Origin: Erinaceus europaeus
Taxonomy: Eukaryota; Chordata; Mammalia; Eulipotyphla; Erinaceidae
DNA length: 64,000 bases
Direction: 5' to 3'
NCBI RefSeq assembly: GCF_950295315.1
Contig: NW_026647180.1
Location: 434,001-498,000, forward strand
Shown here piece after piece: positions 11,047 to 23,145 of this stretch. The notes beneath the pieces were generated by a model. The model did not search any database. It saw only the letters and a program-made list of their open reading frames with translations, and was not told the origin of the DNA. The stretch's first letter is position 1, and every line of letters begins with the position of its first letter. A program made the translations under genes and the position numbers.

Positions 11047-12450
11047 CCCGGGCCTTTGCTATGGAGAGACAAAAGGAAGATGGATGCATCCATTGGCTGA
11101 ATTAGGAGATTCCAGTGGAGATCACAGCCCCGCCCCTCACCTGAGGGCCAGTGTGCTGCTAAGAAAGGCAATTGGAAACACCAGTTACCACTTGGGACCT
11201 GAGGACATACTCAGGAATCCCTCCAGGAGCTAGCAGGCTGGCAAACCTTCTGACCCCAGAATAGCTGTACTCTGAGTTTGGAGGGCCTTCTGGACAGAGG
11301 TGAGAATATTCCCTAGATACAAGAACGAACTTCAGGTTTCAAAAGGATTTGAAACCCCATGAGGCACATGGAAAACACATTTAACAGCCATCAAAAAACC
11401 ATCTTTCTGAACCCTGGAAGCTTCCGTTTTGCGTGGAAAATCTAGACACTGGTGTGGCCATCAGTACCACAGATCCTTTACATTCGTCCCAATAGAGGGA
11501 AAGCATGATGTGTGTGCCAGGGGGAGAGAGTTTCACTTCTCTTGACCTGGGCTCTCATGGAATAAGGAGAAGGATGAGGTGCAGGAAATTGAGGAGGGCT
11601 GCATTTAGGCTGAGTGTCAGCCTCAGGGCCCTGGAGAATGGGAGTCAAGCACAGAGGGCCTGGACAGCTGCAGCTGGAGATGGACATATGTCTGGTATCT
11701 GCAGCAGGATTGCTGTCTCATCAGTTCGCCAGTGTACTACGCCATATTCAGGAGACTGAATAATCCAAAGGGCAAAGAAAGGAAAAGTTCTACACCAGAA
11801 AGTCCGAGTTCACGATGCATGCACTCACTTCCATAAGGGCCCGGTGAAGAAGGCATGTATACACAGTCAGAGAGACAGGATGACAGAGACAGAAAAGGAC
11901 TGAAATTCTGGCCCTCTGTTGATCAGTGCCAGAGCACTGAAGACAAAACCTCCATACCTATGCATACTTCTTACAAGTGGCATTGTTATTTTATGTTTGT
12001 GAGGAAAGGTTACACTTACAACATCTAGGTCTTACCCCACTCTGAGAAGCAACACTTGGCCTGCAGCCCACTCTACAAAACTGCCCTCACCTCTCCAATT
12101 TGGAAGTAGTCTTAGTGATGCTCCAGCCAAGTTGCAGACTGGCGTATTGCATCTCCCTGGTCCAGACTCAGACTGTCCTGTGTGCAGGGAACTGAACTAT
12201 GTCTATTTCTTCTTTGATTTACAGTTTTTGGATAGGACTCGGTGGACAAAAAGAGCAAGAGGGAAGTAGATGATTTGGCAGTGGTAGTTTGTGCTGAGAG
12301 AGATTTGTAGAGTGATAAGATGTATACGAATGGCTCTGTGAGATGTCTCTCATGACTGTGGCTCAGAAAGGCCAGGTGTATCCGCATTACTACCGTAATC
12401 CAGAACTGTGCAGGTCTCTAGCTAAAAATATTTTCAGATCTCTACATGTT

Positions 12451-12525
<75 letters not shown>

Positions 12526-12927
12526 GACACTGATGTAGTCATTTTCTACAATGGATTAGATATGACATTCAGACAATTGATTGCTAAAACTTGGAGAGAA
12601 ACTGTGCATCAGGAAAAGAATTGTCCAATGTAGTAAAATCTCAAAATCATTAGCTATATGCAGTTCCAACGGGACATAGCGAAAAGGCTTGAGAAGGAAC
12701 TCATCAAGGAGACTCTCCACATGGACAGCACAACAAGTTTCCTAGTCTGGCAACAGACACAGTGCATCTGGTAGTTCCCAGTGCAAGCCTCAGGGCAAAA
12801 ACCTCTCCCTCTTCAGTATTTTTACATCTGAGAAGGAGAAAAGAGACCTAGGGCCAAAGAGAACTACAATGGTGTCAATATTGATCTGTAAATCAGAATG
12901 TATGAAGTGTTTTGCAAAAAATCAATT
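11047..12927 (+). repeat. Module A, unit A2, right part after ERV1
   Basis: The unit resumes at 'cccgggcctttgctatggagagac', runs through 'ctagacactggtgtggcc', 'gagatggacatatg' (about 11680) and 'gtgaggaaaggttacactta' (about 12000), and has an (AC/AT)n-(GA)n tract (12452-12522). It ends at the standard A-to-B junction. No gene is seen. Confidence 0.85.
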
Positions 12928-13898
12928 TATTATAAACTTTGAGAGATACTGTCATGGAAATGAGGAGACAGAATATGGCTTGTGTCATAAAGACTTACAA
13001 ACTGACGCTCCAGTAGCCTAGGTGAAATCGCCAACCCAACAAGCCAGAGCTAAGCAGTGTTCTGCTAATTCTCTTTGTATATCAGTGCCTGTCAGTAAAA
13101 TAAGTATAAAAGTAAAAAATTAATGAGTGCAGACAGAGTGAGTGAGAGCCTGTGAGAGTCAGAGACAGAGAAGGCAAGAAGAGAAATAGAAGAGTGGGAA
13201 AGAGACCAGAAGTCAAAAACCTCCCACACTGTGTTCATACATGACAGGTTCAAACCTGGGTTGTCGAGATTGTAAGGCAGCAGTCTCAAGTCCACAGACC
13301 CCAGACCACCCCAGGCTTCACCATATGTGTGTAGTATTTACGACATGAAATGTATTGTGAGTGTAAACTTCCCTTCAATTATAAGAGAAAAATCTATCAA
13401 GCAGGAGAAATGACCCCTCATGAATATAGGACTAAATAAATATTCAAATAAATGGGGATGATATAGGAGGATTGAAAAAAATGAAAAATAAAAACAAAAA
13501 GCACAAGAAGACCTGATTACAGCAGAAAATGGTAACCATATGCTGAGAAACAGAGGGTGGCTTCAAAAATTCCGAGACACTTCAGAGTCCAGGGAAATTA
13601 AGATTTTAGGAGAATGAAAAGAAACTCATATGTATTGAAGCTTACACTAGGGAAAGGAGGCAACTTCTGTACTATGATAGTTACAATAAGGATGCTGATA
13701 GAAATGCTATTAGAAATACTACTGGTAGGTTCTATTATTTATAATTGTATTGAATCCTGATCCAACTAGGTGGCCAATTATTAATGAAAAAGGAAGCTGT
13801 TATAAATGTGCTAATTTTGATAAAGATCAACATAGGTCGACAATTCTAAAAATGACAGATATATATATTTGTATATATATATATATATAATGTATATG
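12928..13898 (+). repeat. Module B, complete copy upstream of A3
   Basis: This complete B module (about 970 bp) begins at 'tttattataaactttgag'. The block order is the same as in copies 1 and 2, with a TATATA microsatellite at about 13858-13890. It is followed directly by the 5' part of a second B, giving a B-B-A arrangement as at 0-2.2 kb, 39.6-40.9 kb and 62.4-63.7 kb. Confidence 0.8.
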
Positions 13899-14190
13899 TT
13901 TATTATAAAGTCTGAGAGAAACTGACACGGAAATGAGGAGAAATAATATGGCTTGTGTCATAGAGACTTACAAAGCTGTGGCTTCTGTAGCCTAGGTGAT
14001 ATCACCAACAAAACAAGCCAGAGCTCAGCAGTGCTCTGGTAACTCTCTTTGTATATCTGGGCCTGTCAATAAAATAAGTATATAAGTTAAATATCAATCA
14101 GTGAAGAAAGAGTGTGTGAGAGCATGTGAGTGTTAGAGACAGAGAAGGCGAGAAGAGAAATAGATGAGTTGGAAAGAGACCAGAAGTCAA
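13899..14190 (+). repeat. Module B, 5' part, joined to A3
   Basis: This is the first ~290 bp of B ('tttattataaagtctgagagaaactg...'). It fuses to module A at the shared 'gatgacaggttcaaa' block. Confidence 0.75.
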
Positions 14191-14325
14191 CAACCTCCTA
14201 CACTGTGTTCATTGATGACAGGTTCAAAGCTGGCTTTTAGAGATTGTAAGGCAGCAGCTCTCATGCCCACAGACCCCATATAAGCCCAGCCTTCACCATA
14301 TGATGTACTACCAGACCTGAAAGTA

Positions 14326-14378
<53 letters not shown>

Positions 14379-16228
14379 TCTGGCTGTCTGTGTGTGTCTG
14401 TATGTGCTCAGAGCTCATCTATAGTAGTCTCAAGGCATGGGTGTCAAGAATGCCAGCCTCATCTGCAACTTATGTAAAGAGAACCTAGCTGGTCAGGGCA
14501 AGCCACCTACCCCAGATTCTGGCTAAGCAAGAATGCATATGCAAAGGTACTCTCATGTCTCCCTCTCCTGTGTTCCCGATTCAGTCCCATGCCTCACTAT
14601 CATCCAAACACTGCCAACGGGGTAAACTGGGGCACCCCTCGGAATTCAGGGGAATGAGCCTGTCCAGTTACGTTTGGCTGCCGACTCAGCCTCCAGACTC
14701 TAGTCCACTGCTCAGGGCAGCAGATTACCAGCCCAGAAAGAGCTGTGTTTCAACATAGATGAGAACTGTGTTTGACCAAACAATAGTGGATGAGACCAGC
14801 CCTCACACCTACTCTTTGGGTCCAGCTAAAGCAATTGCTCCTGTGGCCTCACAATCCATGATCATGGTGTCCTGGTGTCCACACATCACACTCAGAGAGA
14901 TTACCAGAAGTAGGCATGCATAAGTGTCCCATACAAAGTCGCTCTGCTTGCAGGAAGCACAAACTCTCCGGGCCCTTGCTATGGAGAGACAAAAGGAAGA
15001 TGGATGCCTGCATTGGCGGAATTAGGATCTTCCAGTGGAGATCATGGCCCCGCCCACACCAGAGAGCCTGGATGCTGCTAATAATAGCAGTTGGAAACAC
15101 CTGTTACCACTTGGGACCTGAGGACATTCTCAGGAATCCCTCCAGGAACTAGCAGGCTGGCAGACCTCCTGACCCCGGGATAGCTGTGCTCCTAGTTGGG
15201 AGGGACATCGGGCCAGAGGTGAGAATATTCCCTAGATACAAGAAAGAACTTCAGGTTTCAAAAGGATTTGAAACCCCAGGAGGCACTTTGAAAAGACATT
15301 TCACAGCCATCAAAACACCCTCTTTCTGAACCCTGGAAGCTTCCGTTTTGCGTTCAAAATCTGGACACTGGTGTGGCCATCAGTACCACAAATCCTTTAC
15401 ATTCGGCCCAATAGAGGGAAAGCACAATGTGTGTACCAGGGTGGTAGAGTTTCACTTCTCTTCACCTGGGCTCTCATGGAATAAGCACAAGAATGTGGTG
15501 CGGGAAATTGAGGAGGGCTGCATTTAGGCTGAGTGTAATCCAAAGGGCAAAGAAAGGAAAATATCAACATGAAGAAGACCGAGTTCATGATGCATGCAAT
15601 GACTTCCAGGAAGGGTTCAGGGAAGAAGGCATGTAGAGACAGTCAGAGAGACAGAATGACAGTGACTGAAAAGGACAGAAATTCTGGCCCTGTGTTGATC
15701 AGTGTCAGAGCACTGAAGACAAACCCTCCATGTCCATGTATACTTCTTACAAGTGGCATTGTTATTTTATGATTGTGAGGAAAGGTTACACTTAGAACAT
15801 CTAGGTCTTAGCCCACTCTGAGAAGCAACACTTGGCCTGCAGCCCACTCTCCAAAACTGCCCTTGCCTCTCCAAATTGGAAGTAGGTTTAGTGATGCTCC
15901 AGCCAATTGCAGGCTGGCGTATTTCATCTCCCTGATCTAGCCTCAGCCTGTCCTGTGTGCAGAGAACTGCAGTATGTCTATTTCTACTTATATTTACAGT
16001 TTTTGTATAGGACTCGGTGGACAAAAAGAGCAAGAGGGAAGTAGATGATTTGGCAGCTGTAGTTTGTGCTAAGAGAGATTTTTAGAGTGATAAGAGGTAA
16101 AAGAATTGATCTGTGAGATGTCTCTCATAACTGTGGCTCAGATGGGCCAGGTGTATCTGCATTACTACCCGAATCCAGAGTTGTGCAGGTCTCTAGCTAA
16201 AATATATTTTCAGAACCCTACATGTTAC

Positions 16229-16259
<31 letters not shown>

Positions 16260-16830
16260 CAGAGAGAGACAGAGCGAGACACTTATGTAGTAATTTTCTA
16301 CAATGGATGCGATATGACATTCAGACAATTGATTGTTAAAACCTGGAGAGAAACTGTGCATCAGGATAAGAATTGTCCAAAGGAGTAAAATCTCCAAATC
16401 ATTAGCTATATGCAGCTCCAAAGGGACCGATCGAAAAAGGCTCGAAAAGGAACTCATTCAGGAGACTCTACACATGGACAGGCACCACAAGTTTCCTAGT
16501 CTGGCAACACACACTGGGCAGCTGCTAGTTCCCAGTGCAAGCCTCAGGGCAAAAACCTCTCCCTCTCAATGTCTTTACATCTGAAAATATGAAAAGTGAC
16601 CAAGGGCCAAGGAGAGCCACAATGGTGTCAATATTGAGCTGTAAATCAGAATGTGCCAAGTGTTTTGTACAAAATCACCTGTGCCACAGTGATTCTGTTG
16701 TTCTGTCTCTCTCTCCCTCCCTCACACACACACACAAACACACACTCTCACACTTACACACACGCACCCATCCACAGAGGCACAGGCACAAACAGAGCTA
16801 TACACATGCACACTGGACAGCTTCTACAAG
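14191..16830 (+). repeat. Module A, unit A3
   Basis: This A unit has a pure long (TG)n tract (14328-14376), the standard block order, and a short (TA)n-(GA)n tract (16227-16275). About 100 bp of the usual block after 'ctgcatttaggctgagtgt' is missing near 15537. Unlike A1 and A2 it continues past 'aaaatcac' into a (CA)n tract (16722-16770) and then module C. Confidence 0.85.
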
Positions 16831-17150
16831 GCACGGCCCTGGGCTGAACCCAGCTTCGCAGTTCCTGGAAGCACGCCCAGCCTTTTAAGGCCATCTCTGA
16901 GCTCCCTTGTCTGGTTTACTTCAGAAGGCCCGCAGCGAGGGAATCAGCCATGCTCTGATAGGCCGAAGCCTAGGCCACGCCCAGAACACCTGCCAGCAAT
17001 ATCATTGGCCAGTGTGCTAGGGCACGCCCAGGAGTGTCAATCCCCCTAGTCAGTGATTGGCCAGCAACCTTGAGCACCGCCCTCACGGCCCTGCAGCACT
17101 CTCATTGGGCAGCCTCTGGAAGGCCCGCCCACCAGGCATTTATGCTGGAA
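16831..17150 (+). promoter_or_regulatory. Module C: CCAAT/GC-box cassette of A3
   Basis: This GC-richer stretch has three inverted CCAAT boxes (ATTGG at 17004, 17056 and 17104). Each is followed about 20 bp later by a CGCCC box (about 17025, 17076 and 17122), and a further 'cacgccc' lies near 16977. NF-Y binds CCAAT and Sp/KLF factors bind GC or CACCC-type boxes, so the pattern is promoter-like. There is no TATA box and no transcript evidence. The cassette recurs at the end of other units. Confidence 0.55.
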
Positions 17151-19334
17151 AGAGATGAGAATTCAAAATCCTCCTACACTGTGTTCATTGATGACAGGTT
17201 AAAACCTGGCTTGTAGAGATTGTAAGGCAGCAGCTCTCATGCCCACAGACCCCAGACAGCCCCAGCCTTCACCATATGCTGTACTACCAGACCAGACAGT
17301 AATGAGTGTGTGTGTGTGTGTGTGTGTGTGTTTGTGTCTGTCTGTCTGTCTGTGTCTGTGTGTGGTCAGAGCTCACCTATAGTATTCTCAGAGCATGGTT
17401 GGAAGGTAGCCAGCCTCACCTGCAACTTATGTACAGAGAACCTAGCTGGTCAGGGAAAGCCACCTACCCCAGATTCTGGCTAAGGAAGAATGCACATGCA
17501 AAGGGATTCTCATGACTCCCTCTCCTGAATTCCTGATTCAATCTCATGCCTCACTATTATGCAAACACTGCCAACGGGGTAAGCTGAGGCACCCCTCAGA
17601 ATTCAAGGGCAGGAGCCTGTCCAGTCACGTTTGGCTGCCTACTCAGCCTCCAGACTCTCAGTCCACTGCTCAGGGCAGCAGATTACAAGCCAAGAATGAA
17701 CCCAGAAAGAGCTGTGTTTCAACATAGATGGGAACTGTGTTTGACCAAACAATAGTGGATGAACCCGTCCCCTTACACCTACACTTTGGGTTAGGCTAAG
17801 GCAATTGATCCTATGGCCTCACAATCTCCGATCATTGTGTCCTGGTTTACACACATCACACTCAGAGAGATTCCCAGAAGTAGGCATGCATGAGTGTCCC
17901 ATACAAAGTCGCTCTCCTTGCAGGAAGCACAAACTCCCCGGACCATTTCTATGGAGAGACAAAAGGAAGATGGGTGCCTCCATTGGATGAATTAGGAGCT
18001 TCCAGTGGAGATCACAGCCCCCCCTCACTTCAGGGCCTGGCTGCTGCTAATAAAGGTAATTGGAAATACCTGTTACCACTTGGGGCCTGATTCATACTCA
18101 AGAATCCCTCAAGGAGCTAGCAGGCTGGCAGACCTCCTGACCCCGGGGATAGCTGTGCTCCGAGTTGGGAGAGACTTCGGGCCAGAGGTGAGAATATTCC
18201 CTAGATACAAGAATGAATTTCAGTTTTTAAGTGTATTTGAAACCCCTGAGGCACTTGGAAAAGACATTACACAGCCATCAAAACATCCTCTGTCTGAACC
18301 ATGGAAGCTTCCGTTTTGCAAGGAAAATCTGGACACTGGTGTGTCCATCAGTAACAGAGATCCTTTACATTTGGTGCATTAGAGAGAAAGCACAATGTGT
18401 CTGCCAGGGTGGTAGAGTTTCACTTCTCATGACCTGGGCTCTCATGAAATAAGGACAAGTATGTGGTGCAGGAAATTGAGGAGGGCTGCATTTAGGCTGA
18501 GTGTCAGCCACAGGGCCTTGGAGAATGGGAGTCAAGCATAGAGGGCCTGGACAGCTGCAGCTGGAGATGGACATATGCCTGTTACCTGCAGCAGGAACGC
18601 TGTCTCCTAAGTTCTCCTCTGTACTATGCCATATGCACAAGACTAAGTATTCCAAAGGGCAAAGAAAGGAAAATTTCAACACCAGGAAGACCGAGTTCAC
18701 GATGCATGCACTGACTTCCACAAATGGTCCAGGGAAGAAGGTATATAGAGACAGTCAGAGAGACAGAATGACAGTTACTGAAAAGGACAAATTCTGGCCC
18801 TGTGTTGATCAGTGCCAGAGCACTGAAGTCAAACCCTCCATGCCCATGCATACTTCCTACAAGTGGCTTTGTTATTTTATTTTTGTGAGGAAAGGTTACA
18901 CTTAGAACATCTAGATCTTAGCCCACTCTGAGAAGCAACACTTGGCCTGCAGTCCACTCTCCAAAACTGCCCTTGTCTCTCCTAATTGGAAGTAGTTTTA
19001 GTGATGCTCCAGACAAATGCAGGCTGGCCTATTTCATCTCCCTGGTCCAGCCTCAGCCTGTCCTGTGTGCAAGGAACTGCACTATGTCTATTTCTTCTTT
19101 GATTTATAGTTTTGGTATAGGACTCGGTGGAGAAAAAGAGCAAGAGTGAAGTAGATGATTTGGCAGCTGCAGTTTGTGCTGAGAGAGATTTGTAGAGTGA
19201 CAAGAGGTAAACGAATGGCTCTGTGAGATGTCTCTCATGACTGTGGCTCAGAAAGACCAGGTGTATCCGAATTACTACCCATATCCAGAGCTGTGCAGGT
19301 CTCTAGCAAAAATATATTTTCAGACCTCTATATG

Positions 19335-19397
<63 letters not shown>

Positions 19398-19880
19398 CTG
19401 ATGTAGTCATTTTCTACAATCGATGTGATATGACATTCAGACAATTGATTGCTAAAACCTGGAGAGTAGCTGTGTATCAGGAAAAGAATTGTCCAAAGGA
19501 GTAAAATCTCATCCAGGAGACCCTCCACATGGACAGGCACCAGAAGTTTCCTAGTCTGGCAACACACACTGGGCAGCTGCTAGTACCCAGTGCAAGCCTC
19601 AGGGCAAAAACCTCTCCCTCTTCAGTGTCTTTACATCTGAAAATAAGAAAAGTGACCAAGGGCCAAGGAGAGCTACAATGATGTCAATATTGAGCTGTAA
19701 ATCAGAATGTGCCAAGTGTTTTGCACAAAATCACCTCTGCCACAGTGATTCTGTTGTTCTCTCTCTATCTCTCCCTCACATACACACAAAAACACACACT
19801 ATCACAGTTACACACACGCACACATCCACAGAGGCACAAGCACAAACGGAGTTATACACATGCACACTGGACAGCTTCTG
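17151..19880 (+). repeat. Module A, unit A4
   Basis: This A unit follows a C cassette directly ('ctggaaagagatgagaattcaaaa'), not a B module. It has (TG)n at 17307-17332, the standard blocks, (TA)n-(GA)n at 19337-19390, and (CA)n at about 19776-19830. No gene is seen. Confidence 0.85.
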
Positions 19881-20205
19881 CAAGGTAGGGCCCTGGGTGA
19901 ACGCTGCTTCTCACTTCCTGCAAGCACCCAGAGCCTTTTAAAGCCATCTCTGAGCTCCCATTGTCGGGCTTACTTCAGAAGGCCTGCAGACAGGGCACCA
20001 GCCATGCTCTGATATGCCAGAGGCCTAGGCCACGCCCAGAAACTCTGCCAGCATTATCATTGACCAGTGTGCTAGGACACGCCCAGGAGTGTCAAGGCTT
20101 CTAGTCAGTGATTGGCCAGCAAATTGAGCACCGCCCACACGGCACTGTAGCAGGCTCATTGGGCAGCCTCTGGAAGGCCCCCCCACCAGCCACTTCTGCT
20201 AGAAA
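19881..20205 (+). promoter_or_regulatory. Module C of A4
   Basis: This copy is homologous to 16831-17150. It keeps 'cacgccc' boxes near 20033 and 20079, 'gtgattggcc' near 20109, 'caccgccc' near 20130 and 'ctcattgggc' near 20157. The first ATTGG has become 'cattgacc', so this copy has one CCAAT box fewer. Confidence 0.5.
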
Positions 20206-20355
20206 GAGATGAGAATTCAAAAACCTCCTACACTGTGTTCATTGATGACACGTTCAAAGTTCGCTTGTAGATATTGTAAAGCAGCAGCTCTCAGCTCTAT
20301 AGTCCCCAGACAGCCCCAGCCTTCACCATATGCTGTACTACCAGACCTGACAGTA

Positions 20356-20388
<33 letters not shown>

Positions 20389-22383
20389 TGTCTGTCTGTC
20401 TGTCTGTGTCTGTGTGTGCTCAGAGCTCACCTATAGTAGTCTCAGAACATGGGTGAGAAGGTAGCCAGCCTCACCTGCAACTTATGTACAGAGAACCTAG
20501 CGGGTAGGGAAAGCCAGCTAGCCCAGATTCTGGCTAAGCAATAATGCACATGCAAAGGGACTCTCATGTCTCCCTCTCCTGAGTTCCCGATTCAATCTCA
20601 TGCCTCACTATCATCCAAACACTGCCCACAGGGTAAGCTAGGGCAACACTCAGAATACAAGGTCAGGAGCCTGTCCAGTCTCGTTTGGCTGCCTACTCAG
20701 CCTCCAGACTCTCAATCCACTGCTCAGGGCAGCAGATTACAAGCCGAGAATGAACCCAGAAAGAGCTGTGTTTCAACATAAATGGGAACTGTGTTTGACC
20801 AAACAATAGTGGATGAACCCGGCCCCTCACAACTACCCTTTGGGTCCAGCTAAGGCAATTGCTCCTGTGGCCTCACAATCCAAGATCATGGTGTCCTGGT
20901 GTCCACACATCACTCTCAGAGAGATTTCCAGAAGTAGGCATGCATGAGTGTCCCATACAAAGTCGCTTTGCTTGCAGGAAGGACAAACTCCCAGGGCCCT
21001 TGATATGGAGAGACAAAAGGAAGATGGATGCCTCCATTGGCTGAATTAGGAGCTTCCAGTGAGATCACAGCAGGGCCCCTCACCTGAGGGCCTGGCTGCT
21101 GTTAATAAAGGCAATTGGAAACACCTGTTACAACTTGGGGCCTGAGGACATACTCAGGAATCCCTCCAGGAGCCAGCAGGCTGGCAGAACTCCTGACCCC
21201 GGGATAGCTGTGCTCCTAGTTGGGAGTGCCTTCGGGCCAGAGGTGAGAATATTCCCTAGATACAAGAACGAACTTCAGGTTTCAAAATTAATTTAAACCC
21301 CAGGAGGCAGTTGGAAAGACATTTCACTGCCATGAAAACACCCTCTTTCTGAATCCGGATGCTTCCGTTTTGCATGGAAAATCTGGATACTGGTGTGGCC
21401 ATCAGTACCACAGATCCTTTACATTCGGCCCAATAGAGGGAAAGCACAATGTGTGTGCCAGGTTGGTAGAGTTTCACTTCTCTTGACCTGGGCTCTCATG
21501 CAATAAGGACAAGGATGTGGTGCAGGAAATTGAGGAGGGCTGCATTTAGGCTGAGTGTCAGTCACAGGGCCCTGGAGAATGGGAGTCAAGCACAGAGGGC
21601 CTGGACAGTTGCATCTGGAGATGGACATATGCCTGTTACCTGAAGCAGGATGCTGTCTCCTATGTTCTCCTCTGTACTTCGCCATATGCAGGAGACTAAG
21701 TAAAGTAAAGGGTAAAGAAAGGAAAATTTCAACACCAGGAAGACAGAGTTCACGATGCATGTACTGACTTCCACGAAGGGTCCATGGAAGAAGGCACGTA
21801 GACACAGTCAGAGAGACAGAATGACAGTGACTGAAATGGACAAATTCTGAACCTGTGTTGCTCAGTGCAAGAACACTGAACAAACCCTCCATGCCCATGC
21901 ATACTTCTTACAAGTGGCATTGTTATTTTATGTTTGTGAGGAAAGGTTACACTTAGAACATCTAGGTCTTAGACCACTCTGATAAGCAACACTTGGCCTG
22001 AAGTCCACTCTCCAAAACTGCCCTCGCCTCTCCAATTTGGAAGTAGTCTTAGTGATGCTCCAGCCAGGATGTAGGCTGGCGTATTGCAGCTCCCTGGTCC
22101 AGCCTCAGACTGTCCTGAGTGCAGGAAACTGCACTATGTTTATTTCTTCTTTGATTTACAGTTTGGGGATAGAATTTGGTGGACAAAAAAGCAAGAGGGA
22201 GATAGAGGATTTGGCAGCGGTTGTTTGTGCTGAAAGAGAATTGTAGAGTGATAAGTGTAATACAAATGGCTCTGAAATGACTCTCATGACTGTGGCTCAG
22301 AAGGGCCAGGTATATCCGCATTACTACCCTAATCCAGAGGTGTGCAGGTCTCTAACTAAAAAATATTTTCATATCACTACTTG

Positions 22384-22454
<71 letters not shown>

Positions 22455-22853
22455 CTGATGTAGTCATTTTCTACAATGGATTCTATATGACATTCAGACA
22501 ATTGATTGCTAAAACCTGGAGAGAAACTGTGCATCAGGAAAAGAATTGTCCAAAGAAGTAAAATCTCAAAATCATTAGCTATATGCTGCTCCAACGGGAC
22601 ACAGCGAAAAAGGCTCGAGAAGGAACTCATCAAGGAGACTCTCCACATGGACAGACACCACAAGTTTCCTAGTCTGGCAACAGAAACAGTGCATCTCGCA
22701 GTTCCCAGGAAAGCCTCAGGGCAAAAACCTCTCCCTCTTCAGTGTCTTTATATCTGAAAAGAAGAAAAGTGACCAAGGGCCAAAGAGAGGTACAATGGTG
22801 TCAATATTGAGCTGTAAATCAGAATGTACCAAGTGTTTTGCAAAAAATATCAC
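20206..22853 (+). repeat. Module A, unit A5
   Basis: This is a full A unit with (TG)n at 20358-20387 plus a (TGTC)n extension, and a long (TA)n-(GA)n tract at 22386-22451. It ends at the A-to-B junction ('aatatcac|tttattataaac'). Confidence 0.85.
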
Positions 22854-23145
22854 TTTATTATAAACTCTGAGTGATACTGGCATGGAAATGAGGAGACAGA
22901 ATATGGCTTGTGTCAGAAAGACTTACAAACTGAGGCTCCAGTAGCCTAGGTGAAATTGCCAACACAACAATCCAGAGCTCAGCACTGCTCTGGTAACTCT
23001 CTTTGTATATCTGGGCCTGTCAGTAAAATAAGTATATAAGTAAAATATTAATGAGTGAAGACACAGTGTGTGAGAGCATGTGAGAGTTAGAGACAGAGAA
23101 GGAGAGAAGAGAAATAGATGAGTTGGAAAGAGACCATAATTCAAA
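22854..23145 (+). repeat. Module B, 5' part, joined to A6
   Basis: About 290 bp of B follows the recurrent junction and then passes into the 'gatgacaggttcaaacc' block of A6. Confidence 0.75.

Noticed and set aside
20566..20781. Recurring ~70-residue plus-strand frames (MSPSPEFPIQS... type) in many A units
   Set aside because: They recur only because the DNA unit recurs. Their starts, ends and frames vary between units, and substitutions show no bias towards silent sites by eye. No domain is recognised.
21693..21898. Recurring minus-strand frames with Cys/Pro-rich translation (MSISSCSCPG... type)
   Set aside because: Same reason: the frame is a passenger of the repeat, breaks in several units, and no initiation context or domain supports a protein.
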